Assembly (NCBI GenBank): GCA_905331475.1 | Contig: CAJNYU010000533.1 | Coordinates: forward strand, 36,930-100,929 | Origin: Rotaria socialis | Lineage: Eukaryota > Rotifera > Eurotatoria > Philodinida > Philodinidae | DNA length: 64,000 bases | Direction: 5' to 3' | In this document: piece by piece, positions 48,401 through 63,675 of the stretch | Layout of the letters: each line of letters starts with the position of its first letter | How positions within the stretch are numbered: position 1 is the stretch's first letter | The notes under the pieces: model-generated | Told to the model about the DNA's origin: nothing | Database searches by the model: none | Seen by the model: only the letters and a program-made list of their open reading frames with translations | Translations under genes and position numbers: made by a program

Positions 48401-49224
48401 TGAATCAACGTCAAGTAATGTACGTTGTTCAAGAGCATTTACAGCTGTTTCCGCAAATGCTTGATGTTGATAATATACTCGACTTCGTGAATCATTTTGT
48501 TTGCATGCATCTTTGAATTTACCACGCAGATCCATCTAGATAAGTGTAGAAAAAAAAAGAAAAACATGTTTTTTCTCTTTATTATCTTAATCGGTTGTAT
48601 TTCGTTGGTCATATGCACTATTAAAGAAGAAACAAAAAAATGTGCTTTTTTTTGTATCGCATGACATGACCTAAGCATGTACGTGTGTCTGTTCAGCACA
48701 TATATTCGATAATAGAACGTTGTAAGACAAATGAAAAGAAAGCAAAAGAAAGATGCACTACAATTCGAAATGCACTCTGAAGACCTGATCGATTTGAATG
48801 ATTATAACGCTAGGTAGGATTCGATTGGTGGTTGGCTCAGATGAATCAGTTCTAACTCTTTTCATGTATGTTTTTAGACGCCTTTTTTTTCTTTTATCCC
48901 TGCTCGTCATGTACAACGTACTTGACACTCTTCATCAAATAATTACGTATTAGAATATTTTTCAAATTTTTCTTTTTCCGATATACCGACGTGCACCAGT
49001 GGACAGAAATAAAAAATCAAGTAGCCGATATCTTCTCAATTGTAACTTACATACCAATAAAAGATACGAATCACTTATTCAATTAAAAATCGTGATTGCT
49101 CAAATTTAGCGACATCGACAAACAAAACTATGCTAACCTTGACGCGTTGCCAATCGTGGGGATGCGACATATTGGCTTTTTCGTTTAGAGACGCCGAATT
49201 TTCGTTCGTTGTGTTATCAGTCAT
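45413..49224 (-). CDS. PK: Pyruvate kinase
   Basis: Catalyses phosphoenolpyruvate + ADP to pyruvate + ATP, the last step of glycolysis. About 15 exons. Family motifs in order: [50 protein letters not shown] (B domain), [37 protein letters not shown], the catalytic [79 protein letters not shown] and the C-terminal [21 protein letters not shown]. The catalytic Lys, Arg and Thr positions are kept. ATG 49224 opens exon 49138-49224; the next exon starts with an in-frame ATG at 48535. The C-domain contains an insertion (TAYDNQ...VEVQFKQHN) not in human PKM, and is spliced through a 9-nt exon at 45979-45987 and a 33-nt exon at about 45868-45900. Stop at 45413-45415. Confidence 0.96.
45979..45987 (-). 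other. PK: 9-nt microexon of the pyruvate kinase gene
   Basis: On the minus strand TTCTAG is followed by CTCCTCGAA and then GTGAGT. Splicing joins the preceding GAC-G and the following CA-CCT-ATT to give Asp-Ala-Pro-Arg-Thr-Pro-Ile. Without it the flanking exons are out of the observed phase pattern only by whole codons (9 nt), so skipping would remove three residues without a frameshift. Confidence 0.75.
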
Positions 49225-50073
49225 TAGGTAGATTTGCACTCTGACCAGTTCAAACAATATTATATAAAGAATGACGATAAAAAATTAAAAAATAGAAAAG
49301 CAACTCCCCCACATTTTATGCTCGCAACTAATTTTTTTCTTTTTCTTTTCTTTTTCAATTTAACCACACAATACGAACGCGTAACTAATCATGCTAGCAC
49401 GACGTGATCAAGCTATTTCATTCGAAAGTGAAAATTTACAGGTGATCGATAAAACACTGAGCAAACGATAGCAAGTATTCCTCTAGGTCTTTCTTTTATG
49501 GCATTAAAGTCAATGACACACACACACACACGCGCGCAGGAAGGATTTTTTACAGATCAAAATAAAAATGGTAAGCCAATAGAGCTCTGTTTGGATGAAA
49601 ATAGAGTGTTTTCATGATTGTGCAACGATCGTGCCTTGACGAAACCTCAGTGCAAAAAAAAATGAAAAAAACAGCTGTTGCAACTTTTGATATGGATCAA
49701 TATTAAACGACGCAATTGCACTTGACTTCTTAATTATAAGAAAAATTCACATGACGTTTATCCGTAGATAAATATTTTGAAATCGATATGGGTGTTTTTT
49801 CCTTTTTTTTTTGCTTATCATGTTTTTCATGGTAATGTTCTCGAAATTGTCAGAGTAGTAAATAGAAAAACAAAAAACCACTAAGCTTGTGTCTTCGTAA
49901 AAAGAAAAAGCTTATTTTTACTCTCTTTATCTTAAGTTTTCAAAAAGAAAGAAGAACGAAAACGGGTTTGACACTGCAATAAATTTTGCAAATCAAAACC
50001 TCCGAATAATATTATCTTGATTTAAAAAAAGAACAAATTAAAATAAAAATTATAAATAAAAAAACGAAGCAAT
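49225..50073. other. Intergenic region with (CA)n microsatellite
   Basis: Upstream region of the pyruvate kinase gene and 3' flank of the COPS2 gene. A (CA)n/(CG)n microsatellite lies at about 49513-49538. No other feature is seen. Confidence 0.5.
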
Positions 50074-52778
50074 TCACTTAAATTGTTGCATAATCGTATG
50101 CTGTACTGTTTGTAGTTGTGTAGCAACTTTTATAATGGCCTCATATCGATGTAAACCTTGAATATTTCGCTGTTGATCAAGCTCAAGCACATTATTTACT
50201 TGGTCGATTTTACCCTGGATGCTTTGGTCGAGTATACAAGATATTAATATGTTGATTACTTCATCAATTTTAATATTTAATTCTTCTGCAATAAATTGAA
50301 GGTGTATTTTTGTATATGGTTTAATTAGTTTAATTAAAACTTTTGTTCGTATCGAACGTAGAAGTATTTCAATATGTTCTCGAATAAATTGATCGTTCAT
50401 AATTGTCTGTCGATTTTTAGTTAGAATTGTTTCAAATTCTTTAATATTATTATTTTGATAAGCACCAATAAGATTTGTCATAGCTTGAATGTCGGGATTG
50501 TCTTTATAGGGTTTTGCTTCTTGAGAATCAAAAGGATTTATAGTTGAACGCATAAGCATATTAGCAAGAACAAGATATTTCAAACACGTTATACGACGCG
50601 GTGAACCGGATTCGTCATAGCTTTTAAACGCTTCGAAAAAGTCCGTATGACTTTTTTCATATTCTTGTTCACGTAAATGCATTTTGCCGCCACATTCTCG
50701 TATAACACCTAGAAATGTAAGTCTAATTTCAAGCTCGAACAAGAAAACAAATTATCCAACGAACCCATAATAAGTGGATGAGGAATAGCCGATTTGATGT
50801 GTAGCGAAGCTTCATAAAGTTGTTTGAGTTTTTTATTGTTCTTTTGTGATGTATGCATTTGAATTTCTAATGCATAGATTTCTAATAGTTGTGTGCCTTG
50901 ATGTTGATTATCAGTGCCTAGAAAAATGAGTCTAGCTCGAGAATTTAATGATCTGAAAATATTTTACCCTCGGACGATTCACAAGCTTTATATAATTCTT
51001 TAATAACTTTTTGTAATTTAGTATAATCATTTTGTTCCTCGTGTAGTTTGCCTAATCTAAGATTTACTTTAAACCACAAACGATTGTTTTTCGCTTCTTT
51101 CAATGCGTCTAATGTCAATGCATAGAAATCTTCTATTAGATCCTTTTTTTCCGATGTCGATACGAGATCAATAATGGAATTGATTGTTTTTTCGCTTTCA
51201 TTTCGTGTAACAGCTGACTTGATATATGTCATTCTGAATAAAACAAAAATAATTATATGTATAAGAATTTCATTCGGTTTTAATATTAATTTTTCTTGCT
51301 AATAATTATTGTAAAAATGTGAATAATAAAACGACTATTGAAGAAATATGATAGCTCAGCTGTTTTCTTATCTAAACAATTGCTGATGTTGCTACTTAGA
51401 AAAATGAAAATTTGACCATCGAGAGAACTGCAGAAACTTTAATAAAAAAAAGCATTTAAAACTTTTTTTCGACTACCAGTGATAACTAGAACAGTTCGAG
51501 GAAACAGAAAAAAAACATTTCTGCCATGGAAGACACTTGCCAATGTTGAAAACACAAAGCTCTAAAAATTAGTTTTGTGTATTCTATGAGAAATACATCT
51601 CTAAGCTCTCCATTACCTATTTTCATCGAACCACAACCGTTGTAAAAAAAAACACACGCCGTAAATACTATCGACTTTTCCTCTATGAAAAATTATGTCA
51701 ACTTACTGACTGTGTTTTTTCACTTAACTGTCTTCCAGTGGCGTAGCCAGCAGATTATCAATTGGACAATTGGCCATTGTTAAAAGATATTTAAACCTGT
51801 GTATATTTAAAGATTTAAGGAGTGTTTTATTTCAGCACATTTTCTCTTGATGAGATTCAATCAAGTGATTTACAAAAATCAATTTTCAATCTCTTCCAGT
51901 TAAGGAATGATCACAATAATAATCCATTCATTGATATTATTTGCTCTTTTAATTGATGTTCATTATACTAATGTTTCTTCTATTTATGCTATTACTTGTC
52001 CTTTTGGTATTTGTTTATGACTTATTCACGTGTATGAAATTGAAGAATACATTCCGAAATATGGCGAAAAAAGCAGCGAATTTATCTGTTAATGCTGGAT
52101 GAGTAATTTCTCTTCCAGTAAATAACGGCTTCTGTCATGCAGATATTTTCAAAACAAAATATTGCTAACTAGAGTTTTTAATTGACTACTATTACCACCC
52201 GCTAGAAACAATTTAGCTGGCGAATTGCCACCTACTTAAAAAAATCCTGGCTACGCCACTGCTGTCTTGACATTAGGATGAATAAAAATCGGTTGAATAT
52301 AGACCGTCGAGAGTTCGGAAACACTTCATTTTATTCAGCAATATACTTTTGATTGAATGCATAAAGTTGACGTGAAGAGTCTTCAGTTTTACAAGTTACT
52401 ATCACAATAGGAAATTGCTTCGTCTACTCGAATCTTTTCTTTTAAATCTCTGCAAACTAAATTTAATGTCAATAAATAGTCATAACTATATAAAACTTAC
52501 AGTTCTTTATAATGTGTTAACATTGGATTAAAATTTTTCTCTTTATAATAAATTTTCACCATTTGTTCCAACGATTTAAATCCCCAATCACCTTTTGTAC
52601 CAAGTTTTTTCTCTAATGCAAGAACATTTTTAAAACTTTCAAGAGCAGCCTCCGGATCATCTTCATTTAAAACTTCGGAATGATAGTATTGATTTTCCAA
52701 ATCATTATCGGGTTCTTCGTTATCATCGTCATAATCATTGTCGAAATCATCATTATCATCCATGTCATCATCCGACAT
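50074..52778 (-). CDS. COPS2: COP9 signalosome complex subunit 2
   Basis: Subunit of the COP9 signalosome, which removes NEDD8 from cullins and so controls cullin-RING ubiquitin ligases. Exons in order: 52501-52778, about 50983-51233, 50765 to about 50920, 50074-50708. Strong matches to CSN2: the acidic N-terminus, [61 protein letters not shown], [73 protein letters not shown] and the PCI region ([20 protein letters not shown]) up to a degenerate C-terminus. The conserved helical-repeat and PCI parts are intact. The first intron (51234-52500) is unusually long because it carries a hAT-type MITE. Confidence 0.95.
51736..52261. mobile_element. hAT-type MITE, 526 bp, in a COPS2 intron
   Basis: The ends CAGTGGCGTAGCCAG and CTGGCTACGCCACTG form a perfect 15-bp terminal inverted repeat. 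The flanks CTGTCTTC (51728-51735) and CTGTCTTG (52262-52269) are a 7/8 match to an 8-bp target duplication. There is no transposase frame. CAGTGGCGTAGCCAG ends are widespread among hAT elements of animals. The insertion is in the first intron of COPS2. Confidence 0.9.
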
Positions 52779-54876
52779 TTTTAGAAGATTCCTTCTGATA
52801 ATCTAGAACAAATAATGTAATAAATGCAATTATGTTGACCTCATTCATATGATATCAAACGAGATATTTCACTAAATTGATGAAGAAATATTATTTGCGT
52901 ATTGTCTATTCGCTAAAATTTAGACAAGTTGACCTTGAGCGTTAACTAAAAATTAGATTAATTGAATTTAAAAAAAGAAATTGAATTATATGTTATTATT
53001 GCATAATCGAATGAGCAAGAACGATCAAATCTATTGTAGAGAAATTCTATTTAGATATTTATGCTTGTTAACGATGACAGCTCGATTATAATGTTAAGTA
53101 TTGTTTATTTTGGATACCGGTTCATTCGTCCACAGTATGTAACCACAATAAAAACATTAAAAAAGAGAAATCAAAGTGAATTCCACTTTCCATTTATTCC
53201 ACACGATAAAACAAGGCTCTTTAGTCAAAAATGTTATTTACTCAATTGGTTTTGTTTTGCTAAACTGATGACAGAATTGGAAAAAGAAAAAAATATATAT
53301 ATAATCAAGTGACAACGTGATACGAATAAATGTCGGAAGTGATGATGTTTGGCAAGGTTCTCAATAAAAAAAAAAAATAAACTATGGAGTTAAAACTATT
53401 CTATTGAATAAAATTTCAACGAATCACATTTATTTGTCAACGTACCATGACAAAAAATAAGGATTGTTAAACAAATCTCACTGATTTCATAATAAAAGAC
53501 GTTTTGTTCAATGTTAACTACTCTCAAGAGAGTTGTCTCTCTGCATGACAAATTTTATGATAGATTATTGATTAGCATATCGAGTTTGCATTGCATTCAT
53601 TTCTTTCTTCGGCTTAAAACTTCATTTTCAAAAGTGATGATCGAGGAATTTATACTCGAATAATTCATTTGCCCTCATGTTTCAGCACTAAGTCTTACGT
53701 TCTTTTTGGTTAGTACTACTGCGTATTTTAGCTTTCAAAAAATTGATTTGCTTGCTAGAAAAATTGTATTCTCTACTGAACAACATTAGTTTCACTAGAG
53801 ACCCACTGAATAGAGTTGTTGTCACTCATGGCCATGGTTCAGTTCGATTTGGGAATTCATTTTTCTTTGACTGATAGGCACAATCTTTCTTTAGCGACTA
53901 TTCTAGATTTCTTTTGGGTCAATGAGTAGACGGCAGCATTTAATCTATTTACATACATTTATTCGTGTGTTATCAAACACGAGCGGCAGATAAAAAAAAG
54001 AAGGCATGGGTGCGTCGACCCATCATCATCATCATTCACGCCTCTTCCAAAAGTCATAAAAAGATGTAGAACAAGTAACAGCTGCATACCGTACTAATTT
54101 GACAGATGAAGTAATTTATGACATGAATGATGCACTATTCAGAGTGCTAAACTTAACTTGAAGAAATTTTCTTTATTCTCACATTAGAACCATTGCTTCT
54201 AGCCTGATGTAGAATTAGCACGGTGTAGAAATGATGTAGGCAGTCAATTTTGATACCGTAGTGTATGATGATATCCGATGAGCACTTTCTATTTAAAGCC
54301 ATGAAGAAATAACTTCTATCATAACTGCAGTGATTTTCAGAAGAATTTTAAATACAGTCAATTTATTTTCAAAGAAAATATTGATACCTGTCAAAAGTAT
54401 TATTCGCGATGTACAAGAAGAATTTGAATTCTTGAACGTCCTTGCTTATTAATCTTGTTTGTGACAAGCAATCAATCTTTCTTGTACACACATCAATCAC
54501 AAGGAGATGTCTTTAGTCGATTTATTTACGTAACTAATCTTATACAGCAGACGTCTGCGCGGAAATTAGATTCGTCAATCTTTGGGAATGTTCAACCTGA
54601 ATGAAGTTTTATTCAAATCTATCTGACTAATTCTATCGGTTTTGTTCACCGTGTGAAAGAAAAAATCATGCATAAGGGATAAACAACACACAAAGTAAAG
54701 TTCATCCAAAAAAAAGAAAAGAAAAATAATTGTTTTTTGAACAATACAAGTAAAGACACAATGATTTCTTAATAAACATACGTATAAAAGAATAGAGCTT
54801 TGATAGATATAAGACTTAATTACACAGAAAATCGATTTGACAAGTCATGCAAATCTGTTAAGAATTGTGTTTTGGT
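52779..54876. other. Intergenic region, about 2.1 kb
   Basis: Between the COPS2 start and the claspin stop. AT-rich, with one 83-codon ORF at 53061-53312 lacking any domain. The short palindrome CGTGTGTTATCAAACACG near 53964 would form a small hairpin; it does not match the histone 3' stem-loop. Nothing else is recognised. Confidence 0.45.
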
Positions 54877-57800
54877 TTAATGACGTGTATTTGAAAACGC
54901 TAAAGCTGAAAATACACTTGTCGAAGATTCTTTTGCTTTTGTTGCTGCAGCGGCAGCTGTTGCTGCTGCTGCTGTCGCCGCTGTTGTTTGTTTAAATCTT
55001 TTAATATTCTTTTTCGGGGATTTATCAGCGGAATTCGCTCGCTAAAATTCATATAATTGTTAGTAAGAAAATTTAAAAAAAAACTATTTCAATACTTTTT
55101 CACCAGATGATGTCGTTGATGGAGCCGGATTTTCATTTTCATTTGTAGCAGGTACTATGAGATTCGTTGCAAAAACATGTCGTCGAGGGTTATGTTGTTT
55201 TTTAGTTTTGATTGCTGCTTCATCGGTATTTTTCAAAGTCGCTACTGTTACATTATTTCGGTTCATTGGTGCTAGAAGTGTTGAGCTAAATCGTTTCGCT
55301 AGTAGAACTGAACTCAGAGTAACAGAACGGGCTTGATTGCCTTTTCTCGTTGTCGTATCGGTTATGGTTTGAGTAGTTGATTCAATGTGAGTCATTGTTG
55401 TACCTAAAAATTAATTGAAATCGATGTTTGAGTGGGAGGACTTGGACTTCAGAAGGTGAAGTCCACGATTTTTACTTTATCTTATTAAATTTCTCCGAAA
55501 TAAAATGTCGGTCACTTACTTTGAAGTTTTTTCTGTTTAAGTGCAAGACCTTTTTGAAACATGGAACTATTTTGGCCAATACTATCCAAATCTTCATTGA
55601 GATGAAGTTCTTCAGCCTAGAAGTTCACTTTTTTAATAGAATTTTTTTTCTGATTTCGATTTGTTTTTACTTGATTGTCTTGTATCGAGCGTTGTCGTTC
55701 TAATTCACTGAATCGATCTTTCATATCCATTGGATCTTCATCTTCGTCTTCATCGTCATCGTCGTCTCCGTCTTCACTATTGTAATCAGGATCATATTCC
55801 TCGTCGTCATCATCGTCCATGTCTATCGAAGAAAAAAAAGCATTTTTTTGTATTTTTGACGAAAAAGTTTCTTTTTACTTTTCGAGATTTTTATCCTTCT
55901 TCCATCATCATCGCCATCGAAATCAAGATATTGCTCTTTAAGTAATTTTAATTGTTGTTCATCTTCTTTGGCTTTGATTTTTCTAATAAGGAATTTTTCT
56001 TGCTTTCGATTATTATGAAATCTGTTACTTACAGATGTACTTTTGCCATGTCATCAGCTTCATCTTCATCTACTTCTATTGCTCCTGTATCAATAAATTG
56101 TCGTAATTCTTCATCTGGTTCTTCATCATCATCATCGTCACTTTCATCATCTTTCTCTTTTTCTTTTTCATCAGCTTCACTGCCTGAAACACGACATAAT
56201 AAACGATCAATGAATTTGAATTTTTTTCAGTATCAAACCTGATTCTTCAGCTTCCATCTCGAATAATTGTTTTTTAAAATCAACCAATTCTTCATTATCT
56301 TCAAAGCCGTCTTCCTCCTCTTCTTCTTCTTCATCTTCTTCGACATTGTTACTTCCACTACTCGATTGTTTATTCGAAACAGTTTGATCTTCATCATCGT
56401 CATCAATCAATTGTCGAACTTTTGGACGGCGGACTTCAATGTCCGGTTCTTCTTCGATTTGCGTTGCTGGTAATGGAGAAAAAGCAATCGGTTCCGTATG
56501 TTTAAAATTTTGTGATGGAGCAATTCTTAAGTAAAATTCGAATACAACTACAAGAAAGAAGAAAAGAAAAACTAAATACACACATATTATCACCATCGAA
56601 TGCGCCAGAACAAAGCATTTCAAGTTCAGAATCAAATTGAGCAGGACGTGAAGAATTAAACCATTCGGCTTTGCCGTCTTGTTCTCTAAATATATATATT
56701 AATTTATGCATAGGAAAGAGTTCGTGTTAAATCGTAGAGCGGATTCTTGAACTTGATATTTTAACGATTAACAGAGCGCGATATAGAAAATCGAGGTCGA
56801 TCAGTGTCCTAGCGATTGTAATTTACCGGATGTGGGAAGTTCTTGGTGCGCCGTTTTATTTAGTTCCGTAAGAACAGAGAGGGTCTTAGATATTGATGCG
56901 ATCGAGTTCGTATCTCTAAGTTATAAGATAAAGTGCGGTCGAGATTTGCGATACGATAAACGGACGTGTGAAACTTTATCGGCCGATAAAACGATGGAGA
57001 CTAACGTATCAGGAAATTCCATAGGAGAGACTTAAGGACAACGAGCGTTTGTACAATGGGTGGCAATACGATCCTATGCAGCGAGCGACTCTTATAAACC
57101 ATGGAAAACTTAAAATAGAAATTATTTCATCTGCTAAAAAGCATAAATAAGAATTACTTACTTTGGCTGGATATGCACTGATTCACTAGATGATTCTAAT
57201 CGTGTAAGTATAGTCTAAATATCAATGATATAAACCAATTATTAACTTTTTTGTTTCTTTCTTAAAATGAATTACCTTTAATGACGGTCGATTTGGATCC
57301 GAAGATGGGTTTGTATTTTCTTTCTCTTCCGTCTCCTCGTCCTCTTCTTCTTCGATTTCGTCTTCATCATCTAAACAAAAAGACTTCGATCAGACGATTT
57401 GCATAAGAGAAGTGTGCTTTATATAACGGGAAGTGACAAATTCTTTTTATAACTTACTCGTTAAATGTGCGGATTCTTCATCGACTTGTAAATCATCCTG
57501 AAGATAAAAATTTTTTGCGGATAAAATTTATGTTTAAACTTTAAATTTTACATTTTCTTTATCGATTTCTGATATTATTTCTGAATCAGCGTCGTCGTTT
57601 GAATCCGATGAATCATCTTCAATTTCTTTCACATCTTCATCTTCGTCTTCGATTTGTACGTTTGTAGGATTGTCAGCTAACATCGCTGCTCGTTTAACTT
57701 GCATTCGAATACCCAGCTGCTTTTGCATATCAAATAGTTTCTTACTGGAAGATGGAGATTTATTAGAATCTAATGATTGGAAGAAAGCATTGTATTAAAA

Positions 57801-59264
57801 GAATCTAAATTAAATAAATTACCGAGAGAAATGTTTAATGCTGATTTCATCGTTGGGCTAAAAAAAAGAAAAATAATGAAGAAGTTTAATTAAAGGGATA
57901 ATTTAATTTACTAGCTTGGTGCTTTTTTCGTATCATTCAAATCAATCATTGTATTTGATTCTTTCATTATATTTGACATGGTTGGTTTCTTTTTTAATAT
58001 ATCCGGATTTAAAAATCGACTAAGTTTACTGAGTTTATCCGACGATTTTGGTTTATCTTCGATTAATTTTGTTAAATCAGCAAGTGTTGAGACAACTGCA
58101 GATTCAATATTAACAACCGGTAGTTCTGGCAGTTCAGGATCTTGTGGAGTAAATGAAGGATTTCTGAGTAAGAGAGAAAACAAACAAATAGTCTTTGAAA
58201 TTCAAAAGATTAGTTGGTTCATTACTTGGCACGAATTTCGTTCATTAATTCTAGTCGAGATCGTTTTTCTAATGCATGCCATGTTTCTAATGGTTTTGGT
58301 ACAAAAGTCGGTAATACCAATTGTTCGGCTTAAATAAATTTTTTTGAGAATTTTTTTGAAAGTCCCTATCGCTCGAATTGATCCTAAACACTATCCTGTT
58401 TAAAGTTTGCCATATCACTCGAAAAGTTTCGTGTGTTATTTTCTTATAACATAATGATCCTATCATTCAAAGTCTTAATAGCAGTCTACTCGAAGGAGAT
58501 TTTGCCCAGGCAAGCGATCGATCGTTCTGCATAATGTCACCGAGTAATTATCATGCATAGGAAGGATAAAAAAACGACGGCGTTCGATGAAATATTCATG
58601 TTGAGATAGAAACATTAAACTTACAACGACTGAGCTGTTGCATTTTGCGTTCTGTTTCAAGCACAATTCCTTTCGTAGGTTTACGAACTTTCGACTAAAA
58701 TCGATTTTTAAATGTTAATAATTGAATGATTTATTTTACTTTATTATTTGTTTTTGTTTTATTTGATTGTATTTCTTCTTCATCGTCTATTTTCATTAAA
58801 ACAATAATAAAATAAAATATTCTTTTTAACAAAAACCTTTCAACTTTACCAATTTTACTTGGAAATGAACTTCGACTATTACTATCATCTTGCTCATAAA
58901 TATCCAATGTTTCAAGTTGAATTTTTGATTTCGATACACCAAGACTTTTTTTCTTTTTTACTGGTTTTATGTGTTCGATATCGATCGATTTTGAAATAAT
59001 ATCAAATGGATTTTCGTCATCGATCTGTAGTTCTTGTTCAGACGATGACGACAATATTGATACATCCAAAAATGCATGTCGAGCACGACTTTTTACTTTG
59101 GTTGATGACGGAATTTTCGTACCATCAATTATACCTTCATCATCATCGTCACTACTTTCTATTGAAGCTGATAAAAATTGTTTTTGAAACGATTCTATTT
59201 GTCGGCGTTCAATGTCAAAACTATCGCGTTCGTCATCACTATCGTAAAACAAATTTGATGACAT
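54877..59264 (-). CDS. CLSPN: Claspin, replication-checkpoint mediator
   Basis: Adaptor of the S-phase checkpoint that travels with the fork and presents Chk1 to ATR. Nearly 20 exons, strongly acidic. Claspin landmarks in order: a Ser/Asp-rich N-terminus from MSSNLFYDSDDE (ATG 59264); the KVRKPTKG...ETERKMQQLSR segment, which aligns with the RLSKEALKQLHSETQR block; LVLPTFVPKPLETWHALEKR; KKLFDMQKQLGIRMQVKRAA; a single Chk1-docking motif SELEMLCSGAF (about 56599-56640); an acidic run ending FKKQLFEMEAEESG, like LRKYLEDEAEVSG; EELRQFIDTG; and DRFSELERQRSIQ. The C-terminus ends AKESSTSVFSALAFSNTRH after an Ala-rich run coded by (GCA)n-like repeats near 54945-54985. Vertebrate claspin has three docking motifs; only one is seen here. 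Assignment rests on motif order, because the protein evolves fast. Confidence 0.85.
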
Positions 59265-60603
59265 TTCTAAAATAAATAGATTTAAGAATCCTGATAAGTT
59301 AAAAATCGATTTTTGAGGCCGAAATGTTTGCATAGAATCCACTGGATATGCTTTACGAGGATTCTTACTTAAATTTTATTGACAAATTTTTTTCCGGTAG
59401 TAAAAATATTTCATCAGAGATAGAATTATTTAATTCTGGTGCTTTTATCATCCTATCGGGTGCGATTACATCTCAATAGTGATTTTCTATACAGTCAATT
59501 GTGATCTTTAGAATGGTTTTTGTTTGTTTGTTTGATTGATAGTCTTTTCTAAATATTTGACGACGAAAAAGATAAAATCTACTTCCAAGAAGAATGTATC
59601 ATCGCTCGATGTTTTCTAGTTCTTATAATAAATCTTCTTTTCCCATAAGAGAAAAGCTATTTTAAGAAAAAAAAATATTCATCTGAATCCTTGCCACTTA
59701 AAATCATGAACACAATACATATTTGTGTTTAGATCTACTAATTGAATTTATAATTAACTCATTACTTTACACTAGACGTATCAGTTCCCCAAACAAAAGT
59801 AAAATAATTTCTTTTGCGGAAGAACAAAAAAAAAAGTATTTCTTCCAACAACAAAACAAAAATCATAAATTCAATTTTTCCTTAATAAAAATAATATTAA
59901 ATAAAAAAAACTTACGTATGAAACAATTCAATATTTAATTAAAAAAATTTGAATAATTTTTTCCCGTTATTTTTTTCTATTGGTCAATACGATTCACCAA
60001 TCAAACACGACTTCCCTTTCCACCAACCGTCAATCTCAATGGCTTGTTCGCGATACAAATAAACAACAACAATAATAATAATAATAATATAATAATAATA
60101 ATTCTAATGACAATAACAACAACACCTCAATTCTGTTAATAACAATGAGAATATCATCATTGTTATTTTTTTAGTTATTTTCATTTAATTTAAAATAAAG
60201 ACAAAAAATTTTATTGTTTTTTTCCTCTATTTCTTTATTGTTTTTCTTCATTAACAAGTGCATAGATGTCTAGCGAGCTATTTTGGGCACATTTGCTAAT
60301 CTTAGCTTGTCATAAATTTTCGTATTTTATACATTATATGTGGTTGTGTATGCTTGTAAAAAAGAACGTCTATTCATGAATATTTGATTTGATAGTTGGT
60401 TTTGTGATAAAAATTCTTTTTTACGATCATTTTTGTTTTTTCTTTAAGATTATTTTGACATAATTTCTTTTGTTGTTTGATAAATAACAAAACAACAAAA
60501 AGAATATTTTTTTCTAATTGACGCGCATCTATGCGTGTATGCATGGCTTCAGATGACGAATTGTTCATTAGAAAATGTTGATAGACTAAATCGAAAAATC
60601 AAA
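59265..60603. other. Divergent intergenic region, claspin / G-alpha-s
   Basis: A 1.3-kb region between two divergent start codons. It includes an (AAT)n microsatellite at about 60068-60106 and many poly-T/poly-A tracts. Promoters for both genes are expected here, but no specific element is assigned. Confidence 0.45.
60060..60125. repeat. (AAT)n / (AAC)n microsatellite
   Basis: An interrupted run of AAC and AAT triplets (AACAACAACAATAATAATAA and onward), continuing to a second AAC run near 60113-60123. It lies in the claspin/G-alpha-s intergenic region. Confidence 0.85.
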
Positions 60604-62871
<2,268 letters not shown>

Positions 62872-63644
62872 TTCCTGTCTCTCGCTTTTTTCTCTTCATT
62901 TTGCTCTCGTTTAATTCTCATCTCGTAAATCTGTGTGTGCTTGTATTTTGAAATGTAACTCTCGTTTTTATTCTCAATTTTTTTCTTTGCGAAATTTCGC
63001 AAAAATTTTTCTTGTCTTCATATATATTTATTTTATTAGCAAAATAAGTTTGGTGTTTCTTCTTCTTGTTTTGTGTTCCGTTTTCCCAAACGCGCGCGCC
63101 GCTCAATTTTTAATGTCCTAACTCATTGTCCCCACCCCCTCTTTTTTTTCTTCTTTTTTTGTTTCTTTTTTGAAGAACGAACAAACAAAACACCTAAGAC
63201 GCGCACGTCGAAATTGTTTGGTGCTGTCTATGTCGTTTATGTTCTTCTTCATAGTCTTGATGTTGTTGTCATCATTGTCTTGAGCTCAACAAAATTCGTT
63301 CCTGTCCTTCCTATTTCATACCTTTAAACAAACTCTGCTCGTCGTGTACAGTCTGTCTGTAGGTTAGTGTCGTGCTTGTTTTTTTTTCTTTCGCGCGTGT
63401 GTGCGTGCCAACAGTAACCGTCAACACAACAATATTCATTCTATTCTCTTTTTTTTTCCTTTTTGTTCTGCTACTATCTATCCATTATAACCCCAAAGAG
63501 AAAAAAAACCATACGATTTGAATCTCGGCCTGAGTGCCTTTTTTTTCTTCTTTTCTCTCATATTAGCGGCAATAGTCATCGGGGTTGTTTTGTGATCTAT
63601 CAGCGCGACCGCGATGGAACCGAAACAACCAAAAATTTTATTTC

Positions 63645-63675
<31 letters not shown>

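Noticed and set aside
53955..53980. Histone-type 3' stem-loop
   Set aside because: CGTGTGTTATCAAACACG is a hairpin but lacks the histone stem-loop consensus, and no histone gene is nearby.
55952..56242. Serine-rich plus-strand ORF opposite claspin
   Set aside because: It is the antisense of Glu/Asp-rich claspin exons, which always gives Ser/Leu/Phe runs.
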